Positions 1-11,059 of a stretch of 64,000 nt of DNA are shown here, one piece after another (the first letter of the stretch is position 1; every line of letters starts with the position of its first letter). The stretch is taken from positions 1-64,000 of the forward strand of contig WFMF01000555.1 of assembly GCA_011033025.1 (NCBI GenBank), read 5' to 3'. The translations under genes were made by a program, and so were the position numbers. The DNA is from Beroe forskalii (lineage: Eukaryota; Ctenophora; Nuda; Beroida; Beroidae). The notes below the pieces were generated by a model. That model was not told the DNA's origin. It saw nothing but the letters and a program-made list of their open reading frames with translations, and searched no databases.

Positions 1-384
1 AAAACAGTCACTGACTCGGCTGTTTTGTCGCCAATGATGCGCCAAAGGTCACTAGGTCTACACAGTGACTACATCATTCACCACTGTAGAATTTTTACTT
101 CATTTTATTGAAATTCCGTTTTATAGTATTCGTATTTCGTATCTTGTTAGTGAATTGAGTTTTATATATCTGTTGTTGTTACCGTTGTTGATTATTTGAC
201 ACTTGACAGTGCCGGACGTTTTCATCACTGTTTATTGTACGGTCCGAGCGCAATTCAGGAAATATGGAGACAAAATCTGTGAGTAAAACGTATGGAAATT
301 CTTTGTCAAAAACTTTTGATTTTGTCCGTTATCTTGTCTGCGCCGTAACAAAACGATATTTTATCTGTCGTCATTGAATTTCAG
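1..384 (+). other. 5' flank of first SLC4A11-like gene
   Basis: AT-rich non-coding stretch. An ATG at 264 opens five codons and runs into a donor-like gtgagt at 279. Joining that donor to the acceptor at 382-384 gives a frame that stops after about ten codons, so it is not an obvious first coding exon; it may be a short upstream ORF or noise. No clear TATA box was identified. Confidence 0.4.
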
Positions 385-452
385 ATGCTAATTCGGCTTC
401 CGAAAGCCGTGATCTAGAGAGACGGTCACCTCACTCCACCTCCAAAGAAAAC

Positions 453-2774
453 ATGTGTCTCAAGAAGAGTAGCTTCGTGGTCAAAGCAATGAACACAAGC
501 TCTGATGACTACGTAGCTTGTGATAGTGAATCCGAAGAAGTCATGAAAAGCTCCCATGCTGCACAGGATCGTGTGAAGATAAGGTGTGTTGACTCCAAAG
601 GACCAATGGAAGACGATGACTGTTCAGACCAGGGCCTCCGAAGATACAAGAGCTTTGGCACAATACAAGAGTTTCACTTCAATAGCCACTTTTGCACCAA
701 ACTGTATCACACAAAACGCCAAGTTCTAAATCTGAAAGATTATCATGATGAAGCGAGAGCCATGAAAGACATCCAGAAATTTCTAGACCACCCTATCGTG
801 TTGTTCAAAGTGCACCACACCCTTTGGGAAGACATAGTAAAGGAGATGTTGCAGAAATTAAAGTCAGAAAAACCTGAGCTCAACCTCGATATCAAGCGTA
901 CAATGGTGTCGGTCATCAGTAGGGATGGCGTTTACGTTATCCCAGAGTGTCTCCAAGGTATTTCAAAGACCCCACATGGTCTTGAAACGGAGCAGAGTTT
1001 CATCGTGGTGATCGGGAGCACCAACACGGTGGCAGAGAACCAGGTCGTTATGTGCCTCCTTGACCATCCCTTCAACTTCGGGGCAGGAGCCGAGGAGATA
1101 CGTCTCATCTGTATTGTTCTTTGTCCCGTGAAGACGAAGCACACCAAATCTGCTGTTCAGGTGGCACGGACTTACACCACGCTACTGGCAGATGACAGGT
1201 TGAGGCACAGCCTGATGAACACCCACTCGCCAGAGGAGTTTGCTCATGAGTTCGAACTGGAATGCCAGCGAATCCAGAAAGAGCACGAGGAGAAAGAAAT
1301 TGTAGGGTCACCATCTGGAAATGGGGCTGATGATGTTCAAGTTCGGAAGAGGAAGTGGTTTCCCGGAAGAGACATTATTGAAGACTTCAGACAAAGATCA
1401 AGACACTATGTTTCTGACTACACCAAAGACGTCAGAGACTGTGTGAGCATTCAGAAGATAATATCTACAACCCTTTTTCTATACTTCTCACTTTTGCTGC
1501 CTGCCATTGCTTTTGGTGTCCTTGATTCTAAGTTTACTGCCGGAAAACTCGATTCTAAGAGTGTCATTGTATCTCAAGCTCTGGCAGGAACTCTGTGGGT
1601 CATCTTTGGGGGTCAGCATTTGGTCATCATAAGAACTACCATTCCGCTCGTCATATACACCAAAGTTATCTACACCATTAGTACAACATGGGCAGAGGAT
1701 GGCAGTTTCTTCTTCACATTCTATGCCATGGTAGGTCTGGTAAATTCTGCCTTCTTAGTGCTGTATGGTTTAACAGGGGCTAGTAGAGTCATGGTGTACT
1801 GCTCTAGATCTACAGAAGAGATTCTTGGACTTTTCATCTCAGTGGCTTTCATCTTTGATTGCGGAATGTATCTTAAGGGAGAGTTTGAGGGGCACTACTG
1901 CACATCATCTGAAGATTGCAGGCCTGCAGAACCCATCTTAGGTCTCCTCTTGATCTTTATAACTGTCTTTGTGGGAGTCCAAATTTACAACTTTAAGTAC
2001 AGTCCCTACCTGACTGCAAACAAACGAGGCTTTGTTGCAGACTATGCTCTTGTGATTGCTGTTGCAGTTGGAACTTTCATAGGTTCGTTTGTTTTCAAGG
2101 GTGTTGACTTAGTAAAGTTTGAAGTCGATGAGGAACGTCCCCTCTTTCAAATTGTTCACTTTCAGACCCCCTCAACCTCAGCAACATTTACAGCCATCGG
2201 ACTAGGATTCATAATGTCGATACTGTTCTTCATGGAAAACAACATAGCTGCTAGCATAGTCAATAACCCTTCTAACAAACTGGAGAAGGGCTTCTCTTAT
2301 CACTATGATATGATGGTTTCTGGTCTCATCAACGCTATTCTGAGTGTCTTCGGGCTTCCTCTCGTTCACGGTAGTTTGCCCCACTCACCCCTTCATGTTC
2401 GAGCCTTGGCAGATATCGAGGAGCACATCGAGAATGGACACCTTTCTGAAAACGTGGTCTATGTGAGAGAAACCAGGCTGACCACGCTCTTCTCTCACAT
2501 CATGATTGCAGCATCTGTTCTTCTAGTGCCCCATCCTCTAAACATGATCCCAATACCTGTCCTTTACGGGTTGTTCGTGTTCCTTTCTCTAACAGCCCTG
2601 AGGGAATTTCAGCTCTGGGAACGTTTGGTCCTCATTTTCACAGAGCAAAGCCTGTACCCTCCATTCCATTACGTGAGGAAAGTGCCCCAGAAGATCATCC
2701 ACTGCTTCACTTTCCTCCAGCTCATCCAGCTGGCAGTGCTGTGTGTAGTTTCTTTGCTGGATCAGCCTACCTGA
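453..2774 (+). CDS. SLC4A11-like membrane transporter, copy A (C-terminus frameshifted)
   Basis: Member of the SLC4 family; the closest family features are those of SLC4A11 (an H+/OH- or NH3-linked plasma-membrane transporter) rather than classical anion exchangers. Residues about 85-270 form the cytoplasmic Band 3 (PTS-EIIA-like) domain. The multi-pass domain starts near residue 330 and carries SLC4A11-type blocks such as SRSTEEI, HSPLHVRALA and IPVPVLYGLF-like IPIPVLYGLF. The frame is open upstream of this ATG to a tttcag acceptor at 379-384, so the exon probably begins at 385 and the true N-terminus lies in an unseen exon joined in phase 1. Relative to copy B one base is missing at about 2754-2756. 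As read, the protein ends early with LLDQPT; in the next frame 2756-2881 continues SAYLKMLFPF to ALDGDC, matching copy B. This is either a real truncation of about 40 residues or a sequencing error. Tandem paralogue lies 1.1 kb downstream, same strand. Confidence 0.9.
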   Translation: MCLKKSSFVVKAMNTSSDDYVACDSESEEVMKSSHAAQDRVKIRCVDSKGPMEDDDCSDQGLRRYKSFGTIQEFHFNSHFCTKLYHTKRQVLNLKDYHDEARAMKDIQKFLDHPIVLFKVHHTLWEDIVKEMLQKLKSEKPELNLDIKRTMVSVISRDGVYVIPECLQGISKTPHGLETEQSFIVVIGSTNTVAENQVVMCLLDHPFNFGAGAEEIRLICIVLCPVKTKHTKSAVQVARTYTTLLADDRLRHSLMNTHSPEEFAHEFELECQRIQKEHEEKEIVGSPSGNGADDVQVRKRKWFPGRDIIEDFRQRSRHYVSDYTKDVRDCVSIQKIISTTLFLYFSLLLPAIAFGVLDSKFTAGKLDSKSVIVSQALAGTLWVIFGGQHLVIIRTTIPLVIYTKVIYTISTTWAEDGSFFFTFYAMVGLVNSAFLVLYGLTGASRVMVYCSRSTEEILGLFISVAFIFDCGMYLKGEFEGHYCTSSEDCRPAEPILGLLLIFITVFVGVQIYNFKYSPYLTANKRGFVADYALVIAVAVGTFIGSFVFKGVDLVKFEVDEERPLFQIVHFQTPSTSATFTAIGLGFIMSILFFMENNIAASIVNNPSNKLEKGFSYHYDMMVSGLINAILSVFGLPLVHGSLPHSPLHVRALADIEEHIENGHLSENVVYVRETRLTTLFSHIMIAASVLLVPHPLNMIPIPVLYGLFVFLSLTALREFQLWERLVLIFTEQSLYPPFHYVRKVPQKIIHCFTFLQLIQLAVLCVVSLLDQPT

Positions 2775-2881
2775 AGATGTTATTCCCATTCGTCATATTC
2801 CTACTCATGCCAGTGAGGATGAAGATCCTGCCCAAAATAATTTCTGAGAGACATTTGCTTGCTCTTGATGGAGATTGTTGA

Positions 2882-3936
2882 TTATGATATAAAGTTGTGA
2901 TTGATTTGCTTATTTGTGATTGTTTTTAATGTTTTTATCTGATTTTTAGCGCCATATATTTGATTCATATCACCATCTGATTATTTGAGACTCCAAAGAA
3001 ACTATTGTAAATGTGTAAAATATTTTCCCATTTTATTCTTTTTATTCCGTCTACTTTTGCTCTGACTTTTATTTGCCATGACGATTATGCTGATTTTTTT
3101 CCGGATTAATTGTTTTTTTGACAATACTGCATTGATGTTGATTGAAGCAAATTTTCCGTCTTTGTTTCATTGAATCTGATATCATCGAATTTCAAGCTTT
3201 TTTATGGTGTGCACTGGCATGTAAGTCAATGAAATACTACAATGGAATCATCATGTCATTCTGGATAAAAGTATTCGATAGGTATTGTATATAATGATAC
3301 TGAAGCATATAGAGCTTAGACAAGATCTTTTGGCAAATTTCCATGTAAGAGGTCATTATTGCTCCCTTCAGTGTCACCTAGAGGTCTTTATTGCACGCTT
3401 CTGTTAACGACTGTAAATGTCAAATTTCGTACAATAAAACTGTCAAATTCTGCTGAGTTAGTATCGTAGTACCATGCAAATTGGTTCACTATGTGATGCC
3501 ACTGTCAGCGCTATGCCACAGACTTTCCATGAACAAAATTTCTCCTTGCAATGAAAGTCAAGGAGGAGGGAGACTGAAGGGAAGACCTCGATTCTTTATC
3601 TATGGTATGAAAATTTTATTGTTTTCATTTTTATACAGTATTCCATTTCTATATTTGTTGCTGTTGTAGAAATCTTTTCTAGCGTCGCTTTCCCTTTATT
3701 TATGACAATGATAATATATTTACTTTCATTTCTTTTGATTGCCTTTTCTCTCAAAATTTTCTTGTTTGTTGCCTTATCATACATCACAGTAAACAATTTA
3801 CCAAGTCAAACAGTTTAACAAATTTTAGCATGGGTATTGGGTAATGGATGGTATCATCAAAACCTAAGTAGCTATAATGGCTAGGTTATTTTCCTGGAAA
3901 ATGCTGGATTTATCCATCCATACACTATTGTTTCAG
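2882..3936 (+). other. Intergenic: 3' UTR of copy A and 5' flank of copy B
   Basis: AT-rich. Poly-A signal-like AATAAA is present near 3432. Only short unsupported frames occur. The first exon of copy B should lie here or be non-coding, but I could not identify it. Confidence 0.5.
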
Positions 3937-4052
3937 ACCCCAAAACGTTTGTTGGGAACGGGGACTTCCAATATCAGGAGAACGGTGAATTTTGGAATGG
4001 TTACAAGGACAAAGAAGATACCTCCAGCAGTAACAATGATGAAAAGGACAGA

Positions 4053-6449
4053 ATGGGGGATAAGGACAAATGTTCCACTGATGTGCCCTCCGTAGTCTGG
4101 TCAAATGCAGAATACCCTTCTGAAGATCATCCAGAAAACCCAGACAATGATATCTCTGAGGGTCACCGTGTTAACCTGCTATATCCTTCTATAGATGAAG
4201 AAGACCAAAGCAGCGGTATGAAACTCTGTCATACAAAGAGAAGCATGCTCCTTCTCAAAGACTACAATGAGGAAACAAGGGCTCTGAAGGATATACAGAA
4301 GTTCCTGAATCATCCTGTTGTGGTTTTCAAGACACATAGCACTCGGTGGGAAGACATAATGAAGGAAATGATTAAGAAACTTGATGATGAGAAGCCAGAT
4401 GTGAAGATGGATGTTGACTCAGCTCTGGCATCGGTTATCAACTATGACGGTGTTTATGTGATTCCTGAGTGTATCCAGGGCCTTGTTCAAGCTAGCCATG
4501 GCCTGAAAACAGATCAAAGTTTTGTCGTTGCCATTGGGAATACTCTTGCTGTTACCGAGAACCAAGTTGTACTATGTCGACTCAGCCAGCCAGTCAACTT
4601 CGGTGAGGGAGCTGAAGGAGTTCAGATCATTTGCCTTGTTCTGTGCCCCGTTCGAACAAAACAAACGAAAAGTGGTACCCAAGTTGCAAGAACATATGCA
4701 ACACTTCTGTCGGATGTCAATCTGAGGCAAAACCTCCTTAATGCTCGGACACCAGAAGATTTTGCACAAAATCTATCAATGGAAAATTCTCGAATAAGGA
4801 GAGAGCATGATTCGTGGATGATATCTAGCTCAAAGCGGAGCAGCTCAAACTCAGCACAGAATTGTAGGAAAGGGAAGTGGTATCCCGGTAAAGATATCAT
4901 CACTGATGCGAAGAGAAGGGCTGCCTATTACCTCTCTGATTTCACTAAGGATGTCAAGGATTGCGTCAGCGTTCAGAAGATAACATCCACCACCTTGTTC
5001 CTGTACTTCTCCCTTCTTCTGCCTGTCATAGCCTTCGGTGTGCTTTACTCAGAGGTGACACATGGCAAGCTGGACGTCAGAAACGTGATAGTATCCCAAG
5101 CTTTCTCAGGAATACTCTGGGTCTTCTTCAGTGGCCAGCATCTAGTTGTTGTAAGGACTACAATTCCTGTTATCATCTATACCAAGGTGATTTACACGAT
5201 AAGTAAAAACTGGGAGAAAGACGGGAGTTTCTTCTACACGTTTTATGCCATGGTTGGTTTCTCGAATGCATTCTTTCTCATCCTGTATGGCCTCACTGGA
5301 GCTAGTAAAGTTATGAAGTATTGCACTCGATCTACTGAAGAAATCCTGAGTTTCTTCATATCTCTAGCGTTCATTGTGGACACGGTAAAGTATGTTTTGA
5401 GGGAGATTGCGACGTATTATTGCTTCCCAGAATCTGTCCCGTGTTCTAACAGTACAGATACCACTGTGGATCATGGCACAGAGCTCTGCTCACCTGCAAA
5501 ACCAATCCTTGTGCTGTTCCTCGTTTGTCTGACTGTGCTCATTGGACTTCGCATCTTCAACTTCAAGCACAGCCAATATTTGACAACAGCCAAGAGGACT
5601 TTCGTTGCAGATTATGCCATTGTAATTGCAGTTGCCTTAGGGACATTTGTTGGTTCATACCTATTTGCTGAGGTACGTTTGAAGAACTTCTCCGTGAATG
5701 ACCATGAAGGACTTGTAAATATGGTCGACTTCAAAAAGCCCGAAAGTTTGGCAGTTCTGACAGCAGTTGGTCTTGGTTTCATCATGTCTATACTCTTCTT
5801 TATGGAAAGCAACATAGCGGCAAGTATGGTGAACAACCCATCGAATAAATTGAAGAAAGGGTTCTCTTACCACTACGACTTGGTGATCCTAGGTCTGATA
5901 AATGCCCTGATGAGTTTGATGGGGCTGCCTTTCGTCCACGGCAGCCTGCCCCACTCTCCACTCCATGTTCGAGCCTTGGCTGATGTTGAGGAACGCATCG
6001 AGGATGGCTTTGTCTCAGAGAACATCGTGAGAGTCCGGGAAACGAGACTGACAAGCCTCTTTTCTCAGCTGATGATAGCTGCTTCCGTGCTCCTTGTGCC
6101 CTATCCTCTCAACATCATCCCTATTCCGGTGCTGTACGGGTTGTTCACCTACCTCGCCATTACGGCCCTCAAAGACCTACAGCTGTGGGAGCGCATGATC
6201 CTTATCTTCACAGAGCAGAGCCTGTACCCTCCTCTCCACTATGTGAGGAAAGTGCCCCAGAAGATCATCCACTGCTTCACGGTCCTCCAACTCGTGCAGC
6301 TGAGCGTGCTGTGTCTGGTGTCCTTTGCCGGGTCAGCCTACCTCAAGATGGTCTTCCCCTTCGTTATCTTCATGCTCATTCCCCTGAGGGCGGCAGTCCT
6401 GCCACGAATCATTCCAAAGCGGTTTTTGTCTGCAATAGACGGGGATTAG
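4053..6449 (+). CDS. SLC4A11-like membrane transporter, copy B (complete C-terminus)
   Basis: Second tandem SLC4 transporter, about 60% identical by eye to copy A over the membrane domain. N-terminal Band 3 cytoplasmic domain is at about residues 65-250, then the HCO3-cotransporter fold from about residue 305 to the end. Diagnostic blocks include CTRSTEEI, HSPLHVRALADVEE and the C-terminal LIPLRAAVLPRII, all as in SLC4A11. The extracellular loop near residues 455-480 has NSTD, a possible glycosylation site. The frame stays open upstream to a tttcag acceptor at 3931-3936, so the coding exon probably starts at 3937 and adds about 39 residues; the annotated ATG is only the first internal Met. 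Splice phase (phase 1) is the same as in copy A, which supports duplication of an already spliced gene. Length agrees with family members. Expected location is the plasma membrane; substrate cannot be read from sequence. Confidence 0.93.
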   Translation: MGDKDKCSTDVPSVVWSNAEYPSEDHPENPDNDISEGHRVNLLYPSIDEEDQSSGMKLCHTKRSMLLLKDYNEETRALKDIQKFLNHPVVVFKTHSTRWEDIMKEMIKKLDDEKPDVKMDVDSALASVINYDGVYVIPECIQGLVQASHGLKTDQSFVVAIGNTLAVTENQVVLCRLSQPVNFGEGAEGVQIICLVLCPVRTKQTKSGTQVARTYATLLSDVNLRQNLLNARTPEDFAQNLSMENSRIRREHDSWMISSSKRSSSNSAQNCRKGKWYPGKDIITDAKRRAAYYLSDFTKDVKDCVSVQKITSTTLFLYFSLLLPVIAFGVLYSEVTHGKLDVRNVIVSQAFSGILWVFFSGQHLVVVRTTIPVIIYTKVIYTISKNWEKDGSFFYTFYAMVGFSNAFFLILYGLTGASKVMKYCTRSTEEILSFFISLAFIVDTVKYVLREIATYYCFPESVPCSNSTDTTVDHGTELCSPAKPILVLFLVCLTVLIGLRIFNFKHSQYLTTAKRTFVADYAIVIAVALGTFVGSYLFAEVRLKNFSVNDHEGLVNMVDFKKPESLAVLTAVGLGFIMSILFFMESNIAASMVNNPSNKLKKGFSYHYDLVILGLINALMSLMGLPFVHGSLPHSPLHVRALADVEERIEDGFVSENIVRVRETRLTSLFSQLMIAASVLLVPYPLNIIPIPVLYGLFTYLAITALKDLQLWERMILIFTEQSLYPPLHYVRKVPQKIIHCFTVLQLVQLSVLCLVSFAGSAYLKMVFPFVIFMLIPLRAAVLPRIIPKRFLSAIDGD

Positions 6450-7978
6450 TAGGTGAAACAGTACTAGCCTGTATCTAGTGTATATGAATAGTTTATCATA
6501 CTCTAATGTGGAATGTGAATGTTGTGACATTAACTGCAATTACATTCGGGGATTAAACTTTAAAAACAAGCTTTATCAGCTTGATTGAGAACTTAAAACT
6601 CATTTAACCTCTTTTATCAAATTTAAAATTTATAATTTATTACTATTCACCTATCTTTATAATATCATAACTATTGGTATTCAGAATTTAGCGTTTATTT
6701 ATCATGACAATATTACTTAAAGTTAAGCAATTAGCTTACATACTAATTATAAATTATTGTTCAGTCGATGACTATCACAGTATCACCAATTTACAGTTAT
6801 TGATTTATAGTTTTATCAACTATTAAGCTATTTCATATTTTAATTTAAAACCTAAATATTGCACTCTTTTATTTTAAATTTGATTGTGTATATTCATCAT
6901 TTTATTCAATATTTTTAGAAATTAACTTAAATTTCCGAAACTGTCATCCCATTTTTGCCCTCAGAATTACTGATAATATGGTTGCACAAAGATCCATACT
7001 AACTACACATATCAGACTTACTGCTTTGGTAATGAAGTAAATGTATTGTATGATGATTATTATGAATGATTTATTTTATTACTAAAATGGCTGCGTTTTC
7101 AATTCCACCTCATTTTGTGAACTAAAAATTAAGTTTGTCAGAATATTAATGCTTATAAAGTTCTCGTGGCTCATATAATTTCAACTGAAGCGAGCCGTAA
7201 AGCAGTATTTATGAGCACTTGTGCCTACGGTGACAGTTTGAACTGCAATTTGCGTGTATTTTGTGTGCGCGGCCTACAGACATGTTATTCATATATCTAT
7301 ACGCCGCGCAAAATTTCAAAGCCGGGCACACAAACGACGCGCAAACTGCAGTGCGAACTGCCCCCGTTATAATTTTATTCTCGGGCGGCGATTATATCGG
7401 CATTAGACACGACAAAACCAATTATTCTGATTAAAACTTGGTACAATTTAAAATCTTACAATTGTACAAAACTAATTTATAAGAAACGAATTAAGTGTAA
7501 AATAGTCTATTATATCTGATGATGTTTTGAGCACTGAGGGTGATAATCCATTCAAATCATGCTAATCTAAATTCCTTATAGTCTCTGGTAGCTTATCATT
7601 ATATCCCATGATAAAAATTGAGTACGAAAAACGTTTATGATACGAATCCATCTACAGTTTCTATTGAAGTTCCACTGTTGATTTATTCAAGACAGACCCG
7701 TCAGACCTTCACAAAATACTCTGTCTCTCACAGTTCGCGCTCTATCGCTCTGATAATGTGCTATATTTGTAGAAAGCTGTGTACCGCAGATGTCGTGAGT
7801 TCTGAGAACGTTTCTTCTGCAAATTTCTACACGTCCATCATTTGTACGCGTGTGATACTGATTTAACAATACATATATCCACGTACGTACATGGTGCCGC
7901 GCGACTCCGAAATTTCAGATTCTCATAAATTCCCGACAAACTCGCGACACAGCTCTTTTCACTGTGATCCAATGATCG
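6450..7978 (+). other. Intergenic, AT-rich; contains one hairpin
   Basis: Contains the 3' UTR of SLC4A11-like copy B and the region beyond the 3' end of the minus-strand LDLa gene. Apart from the inverted repeat at 7228-7368 I see no coding signal. Confidence 0.5.
7228..7368. repeat. Imperfect inverted repeat (hairpin, possibly MITE remnant)
   Basis: The left arm GACAGTTTGAACTGCAATTT matches the reverse complement of the right arm around 7340-7368. The centre is rich in CG, unlike the flanks. No target duplication was recognised. Confidence 0.45.
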
Positions 7979-8106
7979 TTAGGTTCTGATGCATTCCTTA
8001 TCCGACTCGTCACTGCCGTCCCAACAATCAGGGAAGTTATCACACTTGTACTGCTCCAGAATACAGTCTCCGTTCCGGCACCGCCACTCGCCCATAGGAC
8101 ACGACT
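7979..8106 (-). CDS. LDLa-module gene, last coding exon
   Basis: On the minus strand an acceptor (TTTCATCAG) precedes an exon reading one full LDL-receptor class A module: [13 protein letters not shown], then [15 protein letters not shown] and a final Cys, followed by IRT and a TAA stop at 7981-7979. Six Cys and the acidic Ca-binding SDE motif are intact. The exon starts in phase 1, as do the two preceding exons, so they splice in frame. This is the 3' end of the gene. The LDLa fold binds Ca2+ and ligands outside the cell; the protein is probably secreted or extracellular, though no signal peptide exon or membrane anchor was found. Confidence 0.8.
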
Positions 8107-8249
8107 CTGATGAAAGGTGGGGGGTTAATGTTTTTATTAGGGAGTTGGGGAGCCCAGGAGTGAAAAGTGGGGGGTGACTAGGGGGAATCAGGAGAATTCA
8201 TGAATTAATTAATGGATCATGTGAGATAGGCATTGTATGAGCATTTTAC

Positions 8250-8372
8250 CTCTTACGCAGTGACTCTCATCTGAGTTATCCTTGCAGTTTCGGACTCCGT
8301 TACACCACTCTGTCTGCGCTACGCACCGTAACCCGTCATCACACCTCCAGTAACCGGGGAAACAGTTCAATT
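8250..8372 (-). CDS. LDLa-module gene, penultimate exon
   Basis: A 123-nt phase 1-1 exon bounded by a pyrimidine-rich acceptor (CTCCCCTCAG) and a donor GTAAAA. It encodes one LDLa module: NCFPGYWRCDDGLRC, then WCNGVRNCKDNSDE and a final Cys. The first 20 or so bases of this exon and the acceptor in front of it recur many times in the adjacent minisatellite (8376-9545). Confidence 0.8.
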
Positions 8373-8375
8373 CTG

Positions 8376-9545
8376 AGGGGAGTGAGGGTTAGGGAGGAGT
8401 AACCCGGGAAACAGTAACCGGGGAAACAGTTCAACTCTGAGAGGAGTTGGGGTTTCGGAAACAGGGTAACTGGGAAACAGTTCAATTCTGAGGGGAGTGG
8501 GGGTTAGGAGGGTAGTAACCGGGAAACAGTTCAATTCTGAGGGGAGTGGGGGTTAGGAGGGTAGTAACCGGGGAAACAGTTCAATTCTGAGGGGAGTGGG
8601 GGTTAGGAGGGTAGTAACCGGGGAAACAGTTCAATTCTGAGGGGAGTGGGGCAATTCTGAGAGGGGGGTTAGGAGGGTAGTAACCGGGGAAACAGTTCAA
8701 TTCTGAGGGGAGTGGGGGTTAGGAGGGTAGTGGGAAACAGTTCAATTTGAGGGAGTAAGAGGGTAGTAACCGGGGAAACAGTTCAATTCTGAGGGAGTGG
8801 GGTTAGGAGGGTAGTAACCGGGGAAACAGTTCAATTCTGAGGGGAGTGGGGGTTAGAGGGTAGTAACCGGGGAAACAGTTCAATTCTGAGGGGAGTAAGT
8901 AGTAACCGGGGAAACAGTTCAATTCTGAGAGGAGTGGGGGTTAGGAGGGTAGTAACCGGGGAAACAGTTCAATTCTGAGGGGAGTGGGGGTTAGGAGGGT
9001 AGTAACCGGGGAAACAGTTCAATTCTGAGGGAGGAGTGGGGGTTAGGAGGGTAGTAACCGGGGAAACAGTTCAATTCTGAGCGGAGTGGGGGTTAGGAGG
9101 GTAGTAACCGGGGAAACAGTTCAATTCTGAGGGGAGTGGGGGTTAGGAGGGTAGTAACCGGGGAAACAGTAACCGGGGAAACAGTTCAATTCTGAGGGGA
9201 GTGGGGGTTAGGAGGGTAGTAAACGGGGAAACAGTTCAATTCTGAGCGGAGTGGGGGTTAGGAGGGTAGTAACCGGGGAAACAGTTCAATTCTGAGGGGA
9301 GTGGGGGTTAGGAGGGTAGTAACCGGGGAAACAGTTCAATTCTGAGGGGAGTGGGGGTTAGGAGGGTAGTAACCGGGGAAACAGTTCAATTCTGAGCGGA
9401 GTGGGGGTTAGGAGGGTAGTAACCGGGGAAACCGTAACAGGGGAAACACTAAACAGTAACCGGGGAAACAGTTCAACTCTGAGGGGGGTGGGGGTGAGGA
9501 GGGTAGTAACGTGTCATCAAACCTACAGTAACCGGGAAACAGTTC
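8376..9545 (-). repeat. Minisatellite of about 50-bp units carrying a 3' splice site
   Basis: About 20-25 tandem copies of a unit containing AACCGGGGAAACAGTTCAAT, then TCTGAGGGGAGTGGGGGTTA and GGAGGGTAGT on the plus strand. Read on the minus strand, each unit holds a polypyrimidine tract plus CCTCAG and the first bases of the downstream LDLa exon (AATTGAACTGTTTCCC). The array lies directly 5' of the real exon in its own intron. Units vary by small indels and one-base changes. Confidence 0.9.
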
Positions 9546-9798
9546 AATTCTGAGGGGAGTGGATGTTATAATGAGGGGAGAGGGGATTATGGATTGTGAT
9601 TTATGAAGCGTAGTTACGTGTTTTAAGACTTAAGAAAGTAAGAAGTGCATACATTGCAACAATATACAGGAAGGTGTAAAACGAATACTGTACGGCAATT
9701 CCTGATTATCATGTGAAAACATTATTTTCTTGAACATCTTGACCGCATCTAACTGTGAAAACCCATGAGAAATCTCATTTTATTCCACTGGGATTTAC

Positions 9799-9921
9799 CT
9801 GTGCACTCTGTCTCGTCCTCGCCGTTATCGCAGTCCTTGATTCCGTTACATCTCCTGTTGTTAGACAGGCACGCTGCTTGCTTGTGGTGGACACACGAGA
9901 ACTCCTCAGCCGCGCATTTCG
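9799..9921 (-). CDS. LDLa-module gene, internal exon
   Basis: A 123-nt phase 1-1 exon with acceptor ATTCTGACAG and donor GTAAAT. It encodes one LDLa module: KCAAEEFSCVHHKQAAC, then RCNGIKDCDNGEDE and a final Cys. Symmetric phase 1-1 exons are the classical form of shuffled extracellular modules. It splices in frame to the exon at 8372-8250. Confidence 0.8.
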
Positions 9922-9939
9922 CTGTCAGAATGTGGGAAT

Positions 9940-10745
9940 TAAACAGGAATCAAACAGGAATCAAACAGGAATCAAACAGGAATGAAACAGGAATTAAACA
10001 GGAATTAAGCAGGAATGTACTGGATATTATAGTCCGATGTTAAGCTCATAGTAGCCGCGCACTTCGCTGTCAGAATGTGGGAATTAAACAGGAATATGTA
10101 GGAATTAAGCAGGAATCAAACAGGAATTAAACAGGGATTAAGCAGGAATCAAACAGGAATTAAACAGGAATTAAGCAGGAATAAACTGTATATTATAGTC
10201 CGATGTTAAGCTCATAGTAGCCGCGCACTTCGCTATCAGAATGTAGGCATTAAACAGGAATATGTAAGAATTAAACAGGATTTTAACAGGAATGAAACAG
10301 GAATGAAACAGGAATTAAACAGGAATCAAACAGGAATTAAACAGGAATATACTGGATATTATAGTCCGATTTTAAGCTCATAGTAGCCGCGCACTTCGCT
10401 ATCAGAATGTAGGCATTAAACAGGAATTAAACAGGAATATGTAGGAATTAATCAGGAATGAAACAGGAATTAAACAGGAATTAAACAGGTATTAAACGGG
10501 AATTAAACAGGGATATGTAGGAATTAAGCAGGAATCAAACAGGAATTAAACAGGAATTAAACAGGAATTAAACAGGAATTAAGCAGGAATCAAACAGGAA
10601 TTAAACAGGAATCAAACAGGAATTAAACAGGAATTAAACAGGAATTAAGCAGGAATATGTAGGAATTAAACAGGAATTAAGCAGCAATATGTAGAAATTA
10701 AACAGGAATTAAGCAGGAATCAAACAGGAATTAAACAGGAATTTT
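9940..10745 (-). repeat. Minisatellite of AATTAAACAGG-type units with embedded splice-acceptor copies
   Basis: A short unit (AATTAAACAGG, 11-14 bp) is repeated dozens of times. Three times (about 10050, 10220, 10385) it is interrupted by a longer block containing GCCGCGCACTTCGCT and TCAGAATGT, which is the start of the neighbouring LDLa exon with its acceptor. So this array too is derived from the intron-exon boundary at 9921. Confidence 0.85.
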
Positions 10746-11053
10746 CTCTCTAGTTTCAAAATTTTGCTTAAATTTCACGTTTTTTCCACGTATTTTCTTC
10801 AACGTATTTTTCGAAAATTTTCACTTTGCATAGGAAATTTTTTAAAACTTTTTGTACGTATTTAAGATCCTTGATGAGAGAAGCTGTCTCCACGGGGTCC
10901 ACCTTGCTGACTGGCTCCCAGGGTCACTCGCAAACTCAGTAAAAACGGATAAATTTCCCAGGGGGAACTGGCGATATCTATTGCAAACTCGAATATGATT
11001 ATAAAAAGTTGTGTTGTTAAGGGGCAGGTTGTGTTGTTAAGTTTTGACTAGAA
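10746..11053. other. Unannotated AT-rich sequence
   Basis: Intron of the putative minus-strand LDLa gene. No feature seen. Confidence 0.4.
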
Positions 11054-11059
11054 ATGATA

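Noticed and set aside
264-278. ATG and donor as first exon of SLC4A11-like copy A
   Set aside because: The splice phase does not match the acceptor at 385; the joined frame meets a stop after ten codons.
8376-9545. CRISPR-like regularly spaced repeat
   Set aside because: Units are directly adjacent with no unique spacers, and the context is eukaryotic intron. This is a minisatellite.
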